From Sphingomonas crocodyli (GTDB lineage Bacteria; Pseudomonadota; Alphaproteobacteria; Sphingomonadales; Sphingomonadaceae), in the NCBI RefSeq assembly GCF_004005865.1, contig NZ_SACN01000001.1, positions 1,302,001 through 1,366,000 of the forward strand: DNA of 64,000 nt. Reading direction: 5' to 3'. The notes under the pieces were generated by a model. That model did not search any database, had not been told where the DNA came from, and saw only the letters and a list, made by a program, of their open reading frames with translations. Positions 35,295 through 43,863 of the stretch are shown piece after piece. Every line of letters starts with the position of its first letter. Within the stretch, counting starts at the first letter, position 1. The position numbers were made by a program, and so were the translations under genes.

Positions 35295-36488
35295 ATGCCG
35301 CGTAATCTCATCCTGCTGCTCGATGGTACGAGTAATGAGGTCAAGGATAACTTGACCAACGTAGTGAAGCTATATCGCTGCCTTGATCGCAGTGAGCACC
35401 AGCGTGTCTTCTATCATCCCGGAATAGGAACCGTGCCGCTGATCAGCGACTGGAGCCCCGCTATGCAAAGCGCGGTCGCGACTTTCGGCTTAGCGACGGG
35501 GTGGGGGCTCGATGCCAACATGCTCGCGGCTTATTGCTACTTGATTGAGACCTACCAGCCTGGAGATCGGATCTTCCTGTTTGGTTTCAGTCGTGGTGCC
35601 TATACCGCACGCGCAGTTGCCGGGATGATCCACCTGCTCGGTCTGCTCGATCCGGACCAGCGTAACCTCGCCGAATATGCGCTCAAAGCCTATAAAAAGG
35701 CGGATCGTGAGGACAGTCTCGACGTCGCTTGGCAATTCCGGCGGGTGATTGGCGGGAGGCGGGTGCCGATCCATTTTGTCGGCGTGTGGGATACGGTGGC
35801 CTCGGTCTTTGTTCGCCCAGGCTTATTGCGACTGCCGAGCCAATCCTACCTTCCTTACACCAAGTCCAATCCAAGCGTTCGCGTGTTTCGCCAAGCGGCA
35901 GCGATCGATGAGCGTCGTCGTATGTTCCGGCTCTACAATTGGACGCCTGGCCAGGACTTCAAGCCCGATCCCTTCGCGCCTGCCGAAGGCCCGCAGGACC
36001 AGCAGACGGTCTGGTTTGCTGGCGATCATTGCGATGTTGGTGGCGGTTGGGCTGAAGCTGAGAGTCAGGTCGCGAAATTTCCCCTGATCTGGATGGCGCG
36101 TGAGGCCCAGAAATATGGGCTCGAAATCAACGAAGCTATGTTCCGCCACCTAGCGGAAGGCGCCTCCTTGCCCGGTGGCAAGCATATGTATGTGGCACCC
36201 GACGCGCATGGCCCCATTCACAATTCTATGACCGCTGCCTGGTGGCCGCTCGAATATCTTCCCAAGCGACGCAAGTGGAAGCGCTTCCCAGAGAAGGTTA
36301 CGGGCGGAGGCTATTATCTGCCACGTGCTGAGCCGCGCAAAATTGCTGAAGGCGCTTTGGCTCACCACTCGGTGATCGAGCGAATGGCCAAAGGCTATAA
36401 TCCGATCAATCGGCCCGCGGACTTCAAGCCAGCGCCGACTGAGCCGGAGGGCACCTCCCCAAGCGAGGGGGCAAATGATCAAGGGTGA
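35295..36488 (+). CDS. DUF2235 alpha/beta hydrolase (Tle1-like phospholipase fold)
   Basis: A 397-residue cytoplasmic-looking protein of the DUF2235 family. It starts LILLLDGTSNEV, as the family does, and has the nucleophile elbow GFSRGAYTAR (G-x-S-x-G) near residue 100. The region DHCDVGGG near 245 could give the acid/His. DUF2235 includes type VI secretion phospholipases (Tle1), but there is no secretion gene or signal peptide here. A GGGGGGAAG site precedes the ATG. It is followed after 22 bases by a secreted MBL protein, suggesting a two-gene operon. Confidence 0.8.
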   Translation: MPRNLILLLDGTSNEVKDNLTNVVKLYRCLDRSEHQRVFYHPGIGTVPLISDWSPAMQSAVATFGLATGWGLDANMLAAYCYLIETYQPGDRIFLFGFSRGAYTARAVAGMIHLLGLLDPDQRNLAEYALKAYKKADREDSLDVAWQFRRVIGGRRVPIHFVGVWDTVASVFVRPGLLRLPSQSYLPYTKSNPSVRVFRQAAAIDERRRMFRLYNWTPGQDFKPDPFAPAEGPQDQQTVWFAGDHCDVGGGWAEAESQVAKFPLIWMAREAQKYGLEINEAMFRHLAEGASLPGGKHMYVAPDAHGPIHNSMTAAWWPLEYLPKRRKWKRFPEKVTGGGYYLPRAEPRKIAEGALAHHSVIERMAKGYNPINRPADFKPAPTEPEGTSPSEGANDQG

Positions 36489-36510
36489 AATCTTGTCGGG
36501 GGAGGGTAGG

Positions 36511-37725
36511 ATGTCTTGGAAAGGTTCATATCAGGCGACGCTGCGACGTTTTATCGTTGTCCTAACCGCCTTCACCCTGCTGTTGCCCGCGAGTGCATTT
36601 GCACAGGAGAAGATCCGTCCCTCCGAGCGGGTCCGCTCCAATGTCGCTGTCCGCGAAGAGCCGCTTGGCCCTCCTTCTCGTCGCGTTGGCACGCTGTTGC
36701 CCGGTGAGAATGCAGAGCTTCTCGACAGTGTTCCCTATTTTTACCGGGTTCGCCTCTCCAACGGGGTAGAGGGCTATGTCAGCAAAAGTTGGACGGCTCG
36801 GCTCGCTTCTCCCGCGGCACTCGCTGCCACGAGACCGCTTTCGATCCATTTCATGGACGTCGGTCAGGGCGATGGCACGCTGATTGTTTGCCCCAACGGC
36901 TCGACCATCTTGATAGACAGCGGATCGCTGAGCGGGCGATCGCCCGACGACGTTCGCGACTATCTTTGGAAGCAGATTGAGCCCGTGGGAGGCGATATCG
37001 ACTATCTGATCGTCACACATCCTGACGCCGACCATTATAATCTTCTGCCTGAGGTGCTCGATGAGATCTCGATCGGGCAAGCTTGGTATGTGGCCGATCG
37101 CGCGGACTATGCGGACAAGGAATTATACGATTGGCTCAATGCCACTCCGGCAAAGGCGAAGCGCCTAACGGCCGAATATTTCGACGCGCAGGCCAAGCCT
37201 AACCCTGACATCAATTGCGGCTCTGCGAAGGTCTGGATTTTGGCGGCGGCGGTGGAGCACCCTGCCAGCCGCAAGAATGCGATGAGTATCGTCGTGATGG
37301 TCCGGCTTGGTGATTTCGAGGCGGTCATTACGGGTGATGCAACCCATGCGACCGAGAATATGATCATGAGCCGCTACCCTGCGGCCTGGCTCGATATCGA
37401 TGTGCTGCGTGCAGGACATCATGGTAGTCTGACGACCTCGACATCGAAGGTTTGGGCCGACACGCTAACGCCCACGAGTTCGATCTTTAGCAATGGCTAT
37501 GAGAACAGCTTTGGGCACCCGCGGGCAGAGGTTGTGGCGCGTCTCGAGCCGCACGCCAAGACTGTAGCGGCGCACAAGTTTCGAGATGCGCTCCGTCAAA
37601 CCAGCGGTCGTGAATATACTTTCACCGATCGGGATACGACGAAAGCGATCTACACGACATCGATGAGCCGAACGATCGTGGTTCGCTCCTCAGGTCAGGG
37701 ATATGAGACTGTGCTGGGGCAATAG
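36511..37725 (+). CDS. Secreted SH3-like domain plus metallo-beta-lactamase (ComEC-like) protein
   Basis: A 404-residue exported protein. ATG 36511 is chosen for its GGAGG site; an in-frame ATG at 36475 inside the DUF2235 gene is less likely. Signal peptide residues are RFIVVLTAFTLLLPASAFA. Then comes a bacterial SH3-like domain (RSNVAVREEP, GYVSKSW) and an MBL domain of ComEC type (HFMDVGQGDGTLIV, THPDADHYN, GDATH, GHHGS). ComEC-type free MBL proteins are thought to be nucleases or phosphodiesterases. The SH3-like domain suggests cell-wall binding. Confidence 0.8.
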   Translation: MSWKGSYQATLRRFIVVLTAFTLLLPASAFAQEKIRPSERVRSNVAVREEPLGPPSRRVGTLLPGENAELLDSVPYFYRVRLSNGVEGYVSKSWTARLASPAALAATRPLSIHFMDVGQGDGTLIVCPNGSTILIDSGSLSGRSPDDVRDYLWKQIEPVGGDIDYLIVTHPDADHYNLLPEVLDEISIGQAWYVADRADYADKELYDWLNATPAKAKRLTAEYFDAQAKPNPDINCGSAKVWILAAAVEHPASRKNAMSIVVMVRLGDFEAVITGDATHATENMIMSRYPAAWLDIDVLRAGHHGSLTTSTSKVWADTLTPTSSIFSNGYENSFGHPRAEVVARLEPHAKTVAAHKFRDALRQTSGREYTFTDRDTTKAIYTTSMSRTIVVRSSGQGYETVLGQ

Positions 37726-37769
37726 GCGTACCCATCCACGCGATGGGTCAGCCATTGATGGTGCTTCGG

Positions 37770-38768
37770 TCAGAGATCGCGTCGGCCAAAGCCCGGTTGG
37801 CGCCGCATGTCCCGGATCTCAGTCTCAATCAGATCTGGTGCTAATTCGTAGCCGTCAAAGCGCTCGTATAAGGGGGTTAGGATCTCTGCGATCACCACCG
37901 CCAGTTCGGTCTCGATCTTTTCGACATCCGTATAGGCCTCAAGGTCGATCTGTGACGACCGTGCACGGTGCCGCCCGTCAATGTAGATGCGCGTCCGCGG
38001 CTTCGACCAATTGATCAAATCGCGGCCTTCGATACCTGAGTAGCGGGCGTGGAAGCGAACCGTTGTCTCACCGCTGCCGCCGAGCGCGGAGGCCAGGTTG
38101 GCTGCGTGCAGCAGCACTTCAGCGGTACGCCAAATAGGCAAGGTTAGATCGAAGATCGTACCTGGCTCGAGATTGTCCATCCCGTCTTCCTGGTAGCCGC
38201 GATGCAGATAGGCTTGCCCTTTACGATCGATCCGCCAGAAGTCGGTGTGAGCTGGGTCTGGAAATGCTCGGTCGTGATCTGGGCGGCCGAGCCAGCATTC
38301 GAGCATTCCATCTTCGATATAGGGACGCAGTTCCTCGCGGGTTGGCACCCAGAAGGGTGACCAGCCAGATGTTTTGGGGAGTTCGGCGAGAACTCGGCGT
38401 AGCTGCGGCGTCGATCCGGGAGCCTTGATACCATTTAGCTCATAGGCCTGTTCGCTATGGCCTAGCGGCTGGCGGCTGGGGTCATCACTAGGCAAGGGAG
38501 CGACAAGCTCCTCCCATTTGCGGCGTGCATTGTAGATAAAGGTGTCGAATGCGTCCGCTTTGCCGGGCGATACGAACATACCAAGCGCGTGCAAGATTGC
38601 GACAATGCGTTCGAAGCGCAGATTGATCTCGCCTTGTTCAAATGCATTGATCGTTGGTGCGCTGACGCCCGCAAGTTCACCCAAGCTGCGCTGAGACAGG
38701 CCCTCGCGTTTGCGACGGCGTACAGCCTCGTCGACGACGGCACGCCAGTCGATTGGCCAATTGGTCAT
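37770..38768 (-). CDS. XRE-family regulator with large C-terminal domain, HipA partner
   Basis: A 332-residue protein. The N-terminal 70 residues are an XRE-type helix-turn-helix (LSQRSLGELAGVSAPTINAFE). The remaining 260 residues resemble the C-terminal region seen with AlbA_2/Schlafen-type ATP-binding proteins (PIWRTAEVLLHAANLASALGG, FHARYSG), but this is from memory. It overlaps the HipA gene as ATGA, in the order toxin first then regulator. This makes it a HipB-like antitoxin/repressor of unusual size. Confidence 0.7.
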   Translation of the reverse strand: MTNWPIDWRAVVDEAVRRRKREGLSQRSLGELAGVSAPTINAFEQGEINLRFERIVAILHALGMFVSPGKADAFDTFIYNARRKWEELVAPLPSDDPSRQPLGHSEQAYELNGIKAPGSTPQLRRVLAELPKTSGWSPFWVPTREELRPYIEDGMLECWLGRPDHDRAFPDPAHTDFWRIDRKGQAYLHRGYQEDGMDNLEPGTIFDLTLPIWRTAEVLLHAANLASALGGSGETTVRFHARYSGIEGRDLINWSKPRTRIYIDGRHRARSSQIDLEAYTDVEKIETELAVVIAEILTPLYERFDGYELAPDLIETEIRDMRRQPGFGRRDL

Positions 38769-39940
38769 GCGAGCATCCTCTCTGCATTGGCTATGACCAC
38801 CTCCCGATAGCGGGCACGGAAATCATCAGGTTGAATATGGGGTGGCAGCGCGAGCGCCGAGGCGCTCGTTATTCGCTTCTTGAGTTGATCAATTGTTCGT
38901 TGGACAGCTCTGAGAGGCAGCCCGATCACAACCCCGAACCGCGTCAAGAGATCGCGATCGATAGTGTCGAAGGAACGCTTGCTGCCGCCAATTTCGAGCG
39001 CGCTCACTCGATCATAGCGCGGATATACCAGCGTATTGAGAAGGTCATAGGCAGGGCTAAGCCTCAACCCCTCATCGCGCTCGAGCAGCGAGAAATTCTT
39101 CAAATGCGCGTCGGCATTGCCGATGACGAGATTGAAGAGCACGAGACGAAAAAAACGATCTAGGTCGATAAGGGCGCGCGATGAGAAGCGAGCAATGACG
39201 TCAGCGGCTTCCTCATAGCTTCCCTGATATTTGCCTTCGAAGGTTGTGCCTCGAGGGCGTTCGAGGATTTGGGCAAAGTCCTCCAGCCGCAGCCGGACAT
39301 CGCCAAGCCGATCAAAGCGCTCGACGATAAGAGCAATGCCGTCTTCGCCCTCAACCTGCCCGATTGCCGCGGCGGTGACTTCGCTGGTGCCTAGAACCTC
39401 GCGGGCGAGGCGGAGCGAGAGGTCCTCGTTGAGAACCAGTGTCGGGACGTCGGGACTGTTGAACTTGGCTATATGCGTTGCCGGATCCTCTAGCCGAGTT
39501 GCAGCGACGCACCCCTGGGCAGTGCGATAGACCAACCACTTTTTCTGGACGCCTGACAATGTCCGCCCTGGAGCGGTTGCTGCTTCTTCAACTGGATCTG
39601 CGTCAACGAGCGGGTGGACATGGATGTCGTCCAACGGAAGGATGCCGACCGCGCCGATGCAGTCGGCGCCATAATTTAAGAGTAGGCCAAAATCGTCTTG
39701 GTTTGGCGTGCCGCCTGCACGTGCCTGGCGGCCGCGCAGCCAACCCTCAGGGCCGAGATGCTGGAAAAAAGGAATGAGGCCATTTCGCCAAAAATGTTCA
39801 CGCTGTGTGATGGGTAGCGCGCAAGCAATCTCCTGTGCCCAGCCATCCTCATATATGAACCGGGTGTCAGGCCCGACTTCGCTGAGTGTGCCGGCGCGCG
39901 TACCTTTAAACGTAACAATGGCTTGGCATCGGGGATGGCA
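38765..39940 (-). CDS. HipA family kinase toxin, start codon apparently lost
   Basis: The open frame gives a HipA protein with an N-subdomain (AIVTFKGTRAGTLSE, LGPEGWLRGRQARAG) and a kinase core with LSGVQKKWLV, NADAHLKNF and LSPAYDLLN, so the catalytic Asp motif is intact. HipA kinases phosphorylate glutamyl- or other tRNA synthetases and cause growth arrest. No ATG, GTG or TTG occurs in frame before residue 100: only an upstream TGA at 39943-39941. ATGs at 39948-39927 are one base out of frame. Removing one of the two T's at 39923-39924 would give MPAIVTFKGTRAG. So it is a frameshifted gene, an ATT start, or a sequence error. Internal TTG 39634 would cut off the N-subdomain. Confidence 0.7.
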   Translation of the reverse strand, partial: CHPRCQAIVTFKGTRAGTLSEVGPDTRFIYEDGWAQEIACALPITQREHFWRNGLIPFFQHLGPEGWLRGRQARAGGTPNQDDFGLLLNYGADCIGAVGILPLDDIHVHPLVDADPVEEAATAPGRTLSGVQKKWLVYRTAQGCVAATRLEDPATHIAKFNSPDVPTLVLNEDLSLRLAREVLGTSEVTAAAIGQVEGEDGIALIVERFDRLGDVRLRLEDFAQILERPRGTTFEGKYQGSYEEAADVIARFSSRALIDLDRFFRLVLFNLVIGNADAHLKNFSLLERDEGLRLSPAYDLLNTLVYPRYDRVSALEIGGSKRSFDTIDRDLLTRFGVVIGLPLRAVQRTIDQLKKRITSASALALPPHIQPDDFRARYREVVIANAERMLA

Positions 39941-39958
39941 TCATTCTTCAAAAATATG

Positions 39959-40003
39959 GTGACTAGTCACTACCATAGTGATTTTGATAAAGATAGTTTT
40001 ATC
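39959..40003 (-). promoter_or_regulatory. Cluster of inverted repeats upstream of hipA
   Basis: Within 45 AT-rich bases lie three inverted repeats: the perfect 12-bp palindrome GTGACTAGTCAC (39959-39970); CACTA-CCA-TAGTG (39968-39980); and GATAAA-GATAGT-TTTATC (39986-40003). They sit just before the hipA coding region, where HipB/XRE proteins usually bind. The rest of 39941-40249 is AT-rich and contains no gene. Confidence 0.5.
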
Positions 40004-40249
40004 ATTTGACGATTTTTTGAGACATGGAGCTCATATTTTTTCAAAATCGCTGCTTACATTATACGAGTAAATTTTTATGAGATAGGCGTGCATATGTACG
40101 GCATTGGCATCACATAGATTTTGTATGGAGCCCTTTGCGACTAAGTGTGTGAGCAAAATATCACCGGGCTAAGCTGTCAGGTTCATGCTCGACCGGTAAA
40201 CTTAGCGCCGCCCTCCACGAACCTCTCCCGCAATGGTCGGAGAGCGTGG

Positions 40250-41146
40250 ATGAAGATGGACCTGTATCAACGGATCACAGCGGACATTATCGCTGCGATT
40301 GAAGCGGGTGTGGGGACGTGCCGAATGCCTTGGCATTTGGGTGCTGGCATTGGAGCGCCCGCCAATGCGTTGACCAACCGACCATATCGCGGGATCAACA
40401 CCTTGCTGCTGTGGGCCGAAGCCAGCCGTCGGGGTTTCGCTTCGGGACGCTGGGCGACCTATCGGCAATGGGCAGAGCTGGGCGCGCAGGTGCGCAAGGG
40501 CGAGCGCGCGACAACCGTTGTGCTGTGGAAGCCCATCGATGCGAGGGAGACCGAAGACCAGGATGGAGAGGGCGAGAAGCAGCGCCTGCTGGCGCGTGCC
40601 TTCCACGTCTTCAATGCTGATCAGGTCGATGGCTATGCATCACCTGATAGTGGGCTCTCACCCTCGGCTCGGATCGAGGCGGCTGAGGCCTTCTTCCGTG
40701 CCCAACCTGCCGATATCTGGGAAGGCGGGGACGTCGCCTTCTACGATCCGCACGCTGACCTCATCTCGATGCCGTCCTTTGGTGCCTTCCGATCGGCCGA
40801 GGCTTATTATGCCGTGCTCTCCCATGAGCTGGTCCATTGGTCAGGGGCCAAGGCGCGGCTCGATCGGGATCTGACGGGGCGCTTTGGTTCTGAAGCTTAT
40901 GCGATGGAAGAGCTGGTCGCAGAGCTTGGTGCAGCCTTCACGGTTGGTCACCTCCAGCTTGGCTGCGAACCGCGCACGGACCATGCGCCTTATGTCGCGT
41001 CCTGGCTTAGGATCCTGGCCGATGATCCGCGCGCAATCCTGACGGCGGCGAGCAAGGCGCAGGCGGCTGCTGACTATCTGATCGGGCTTGCCAGCGAGGG
41101 GTCTGGAGCTTGTGAAGGGGCAGTGCCTCAGAGGCTCGCAGCATGA
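40250..41146 (+). CDS. ardC: ArdC family antirestriction / zincin-like metallopeptidase protein
   Basis: A 298-residue ArdC protein: an N-terminal ssDNA-binding ArdC-N domain (DLYQRITADIIAAIEAG, NALTNRPYRGIN, TYRQWAELGAQV) and a C-terminal zincin with HELVH at residues 192-196. ArdC proteins on plasmids and integrative elements protect incoming DNA from restriction. The start at 40250 is supported by GGAGAG; an in-frame ATG 40145 lacks a site. The ATGA overlap with the next gene shows a joint operon. The presence of ArdC suggests a mobile origin of this segment. Confidence 0.85.
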   Translation: MKMDLYQRITADIIAAIEAGVGTCRMPWHLGAGIGAPANALTNRPYRGINTLLLWAEASRRGFASGRWATYRQWAELGAQVRKGERATTVVLWKPIDARETEDQDGEGEKQRLLARAFHVFNADQVDGYASPDSGLSPSARIEAAEAFFRAQPADIWEGGDVAFYDPHADLISMPSFGAFRSAEAYYAVLSHELVHWSGAKARLDRDLTGRFGSEAYAMEELVAELGAAFTVGHLQLGCEPRTDHAPYVASWLRILADDPRAILTAASKAQAAADYLIGLASEGSGACEGAVPQRLAA

Positions 41147-41880
41147 GCGAGAGCCCCACCAAATATCGGCTGTCCAAGTCGAAGATCGCGGCCTTCGAAC
41201 ATTGTCCGCGGCGGCTGTGGCTTCAGGTGCACCGCCGCCATGTCGGACAGTTCGACCCTGAGACGCTCGCCCGCTTCCAGTTTGGGCATCAAGTCGGCCA
41301 CAAGGCGCTCCTAGCGCATCCTGACGGGATCATGGTCGATGCCTTGCCCGATATGCAGGCAGCAATTGATCGGACGACGCAGTTGCTCGCAATGGCTAAG
41401 CCCAGGCCAATCTTCGAGGCGACTTTCCTCCACGATAATGTGCTGTGCCGTGTCGACATCCTCGAGCCCGATGGTGAGGGCGGCTGGCGCGCGATTGAGG
41501 TCAAGGCATCACCCCGCGTCAAACCCTATCAACTGGCTGACATCGCGACCCAGGTTTGGATCATGCGGAGCTGTGGCGTCACCATCTCACAGGCGGTCAT
41601 CCGCCACCTTGAGAGCGCGCCTGATTGGCGGCGGCCGGACATCGCTGTCGTCCGCTTCCAGGATGCCGACGTCACGCGCTCGATGCGGCGGCAATTAGCG
41701 CGGCGTCCCAATGTGGCCGCCGACGCTAACGTCTCAATCCGCGGGGCGGAGGTGTTTCGCGACACAGGCGAGCATTGCCACAAGCCCTTCGCATGCGAGT
41801 TCAGGCGATATTGCGCGCTCGCGCAGAGGGCGCCGCTCCTGGCGGTGCTTGATGCCGCCGTTGCAGGAGTGACGCATTAG
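41143..41880 (+). CDS. Cas4/RecB-type Fe-S nuclease-like protein
   Basis: A 245-residue protein. RLSKSKIAAFEHCPRRLW places Cys21 as in Cas4/AddB/DUF2779 nucleases. The PD-(D/E)XK core is RVDIL ... IEVKAS near residues 105-122. The last three cysteines are Cys212, Cys218 and Cys224 (EHCHKPFACEFRRYC). The four cysteines fit a [4Fe-4S] cluster that holds the nuclease fold. There are no other cas genes nearby. Coupled to ardC, it may process DNA ends of an incoming element or protect it. Confidence 0.75.
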   Translation: MSESPTKYRLSKSKIAAFEHCPRRLWLQVHRRHVGQFDPETLARFQFGHQVGHKALLAHPDGIMVDALPDMQAAIDRTTQLLAMAKPRPIFEATFLHDNVLCRVDILEPDGEGGWRAIEVKASPRVKPYQLADIATQVWIMRSCGVTISQAVIRHLESAPDWRRPDIAVVRFQDADVTRSMRRQLARRPNVAADANVSIRGAEVFRDTGEHCHKPFACEFRRYCALAQRAPLLAVLDAAVAGVTH

Positions 41881-41905
41881 CGAGCAAACATCTTACGACT
41901 ATGCG

Positions 41906-43318
41906 CTATTCGTGGACCTCGGTGGCGTCGCTATGAGCCGCGCTTTTGGTGCTACCCAGAATAGCAAGTTCTCCGAGCGTCACCGGCTTAAGTGGCGGAC
42001 GGATATGAAGAAACCCCACCTCTTGCGGGGATCTGTTCTGCTCGACGGCCAATATGCGCTGTAGCGTATAGGCGCATTGCCGCCCCTGACATGGCCCCAT
42101 GCCACACCGTGTGGCCGTTTTTATCTGGCTTGGACCAGGACGGCCGATGTGGGCGAGCGATCGGACCTGCTGCGCCGTCACTTCTTCGCAACGGCATATG
42201 ATCACTTCATCCGCTGGTCTAAAGACCTGCGGCCGCGGTTTGAACATCGCATCGAGAAATGGGCGTATCGCCAATTCGCGAGCCAATTGTTTGTCGATCC
42301 GATCGCGGACCACCACAGCGTTCGCGCTGGCGAGCCGACCAAGTCGCTCTGCAATGCGGAGAGCCGCAAGCTTACCCCGCAAGAGGGCTGCTTTGGCGCC
42401 GGCAATGCCAGCACCATCGCCTACAATGAACAGGTTGTCACGAGAGCTTTCACCCCACTGGTCAAGCTTTGGCGCAAAGCAGTCCTGGGCGTCATTCCAC
42501 GTCATTGTGCAATCGAGCGACATGGCAGCGTGGATATGCGGGATCACACCTTCGTGGATGAGTAACACGCTGGTTTCTGTGGAGTGCCAGCTGCCATTTT
42601 TACGGTAGCGTATTTGCCTAAGCGAACCGTCGCCGACAGCCTCAATATCCTCCACGCCTTTTATCACGCGGGTTGCACGGCGCAGTGTGGCGCTCCATTT
42701 TAACCCTTTCACGAGTTCAGGCCATGCTCGGATGGCCCTTGGGAAGTGTCGTATAGCCTGGCGCCATTGGCCGGGCGGCGTCGTGTCGAGAAAGCCCGCT
42801 AGCCGTCCGCCAGCCTGGAGGAACTGAACCGCGTAGAGCAGAGGTAGAGGCCCGCTCCCGGCTATCCAGACGGGTTCCTGCGGAATCTGGCCCGCATTCT
42901 TCAAAAGGATCTGAGCAGCCCCAACCGTCAAAACGCCAGGAAGCGTCCAGCCGCGAAAAGGTACAGGCCGTTCCTGTGCTCCGGTGGCGAGAATGACAAC
43001 CTTGGCGTCAACCCTGTGAGCTTCGCCAGCAAGGCTGTAATAAACACTATACCCGGCTTCGATATGCCAGATCTTGGCCTCGGGTTGATAAACCACGCCC
43101 GAGGCGCGAAAAGCTTGAGCGATTGCTCGTCCTTCGACGAATGATGGCCCGAGAATGGCATCTCGCCGGCTGGCGGTTTCGACCGATCTCCAAATTTGAC
43201 CACCAGGGGCCGGTTGCTCATCGAAGACGATGACAGTCAAGCCGTATGAAGACGCCGTGATGGCCGCGGCCATACCTGCCGGGCCAGCGCCGATAATGGC
43301 AAGATCTACCGATTTCAT
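41906..43318 (-). CDS. FAD-dependent oxidoreductase with BFD-like [2Fe-2S] domain (opine oxidase/hydroxyproline dehydrogenase alpha-like)
   Basis: A 470-residue two-dinucleotide-domain flavoprotein (LAIIGAGPAGMAAAITA; ILATGAQERPVPF; LFIVGDGAGIAGAKAA). The C-terminal region has CRCEEVTAQQV and CGMGPCQGRQC, the four-cysteine BFD-like iron-sulfur site. This matches the large subunit of opine oxidases, D-hydroxyproline dehydrogenase and HcnB. The ATGA overlap with the 2Fe-2S gene shows co-translation. In known cases it works with a DAO-type subunit; the DAO gene at 48383-49504 is a candidate partner. Confidence 0.85.
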   Translation of the reverse strand: MKSVDLAIIGAGPAGMAAAITASSYGLTVIVFDEQPAPGGQIWRSVETASRRDAILGPSFVEGRAIAQAFRASGVVYQPEAKIWHIEAGYSVYYSLAGEAHRVDAKVVILATGAQERPVPFRGWTLPGVLTVGAAQILLKNAGQIPQEPVWIAGSGPLPLLYAVQFLQAGGRLAGFLDTTPPGQWRQAIRHFPRAIRAWPELVKGLKWSATLRRATRVIKGVEDIEAVGDGSLRQIRYRKNGSWHSTETSVLLIHEGVIPHIHAAMSLDCTMTWNDAQDCFAPKLDQWGESSRDNLFIVGDGAGIAGAKAALLRGKLAALRIAERLGRLASANAVVVRDRIDKQLARELAIRPFLDAMFKPRPQVFRPADEVIICRCEEVTAQQVRSLAHIGRPGPSQIKTATRCGMGPCQGRQCAYTLQRILAVEQNRSPQEVGFLHIRPPLKPVTLGELAILGSTKSAAHSDATEVHE

Positions 43319-43608
43319 GCGACGATCCTGCGTTTGCCCGCCTGACGCGAGATCCGCATGCCGTCGGCTACCTGAACCAGGCAGGTTTGGACCGATGCGA
43401 CGCCGTCCACTTCAGCGAGACATTCGAAACAAACACCCATCATGCAATAGGGCGCGCGGGGCGCACCCGATACCGCGCTACGACGCGTCCACGGTGTGGG
43501 TTGGCGCAGCAAAACCGCTGCAACAGACTCGCCGGGCTCGGCGATCACCGGCAAGCCGTCGATCTCAATGGTGATAGTGCCGGGGCGATCGTCTAACTTG
43601 CGGAACAT
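43315..43608 (-). CDS. Small [2Fe-2S]-binding subunit
   Basis: A 97-residue ferredoxin-like protein (ITIEIDGLPVIAEPGESVA) with PYCMMGVCFECLAEV and a later TCLV cysteine, the [2Fe-2S] set used in the small subunits of opine oxidase/HcnA-type enzymes. ATG 43608 (GTG 43611 possible) follows GTGAGG. It heads the two-gene operon with the FAD subunit. The LysR gene at 43864 is divergent; the motif site S1 lies between them. Confidence 0.85.
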   Translation of the reverse strand: MFRKLDDRPGTITIEIDGLPVIAEPGESVAAVLLRQPTPWTRRSAVSGAPRAPYCMMGVCFECLAEVDGVASVQTCLVQVADGMRISRQAGKRRIVA

Positions 43609-43820
43609 CACCTCACGTCTCCACGATCAGCCTGTCCACTGTGTGGAAGCAAAAAGTTGATGGCGGCCGTCCAGAGATCGACGCTGCTTGGCGCCGCAAA
43701 TCGGCGGGCAGACTGTAACAGACAGGGCTGGGCCTCTGTCACTCTTGACCCGCTTCTAAGCCGCATTTTTTTGCGCGAATGTGCTTGCATCACATGAGCC
43801 TATTCGCCCATTTTCTTTCC

Positions 43821-43850
43821 GTCCAAGTCGATTAGCGACATGGGCTATTC
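43821..43850 (-). promoter_or_regulatory. Shared 30-bp element, copy S1
   Basis: Plus strand GTCCAAGTC, 15 bases, CTATTC; on the minus strand GAATAG-N15-GACTTGGAC. It lies in the divergent region between the LysR gene at 43864 and the 2Fe-2S/FAD operon. An extra GAATAG at 43800-43805 is nearer to the operon. The same element with the same spacer occurs at S2, S3 and S4. Confidence 0.75.
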
Positions 43851-43863
43851 GTCAGGGTTAAGG

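Noticed and set aside
39676..39951. 91-codon minus-strand reading starting at TTG 39951
   Set aside because: It is the HipA N-subdomain read out of frame; residues do not fit any family.
41143..41880. Cas4-like protein as sign of a CRISPR-Cas locus
   Set aside because: No direct-repeat array and no other cas gene in the window; the protein is coupled to ardC instead.
43776..43805. Fifth copy of the GAATAS-N15-GACTTKGAC element near 43800
   Set aside because: Only the GAATAG half is present; the second half does not match.
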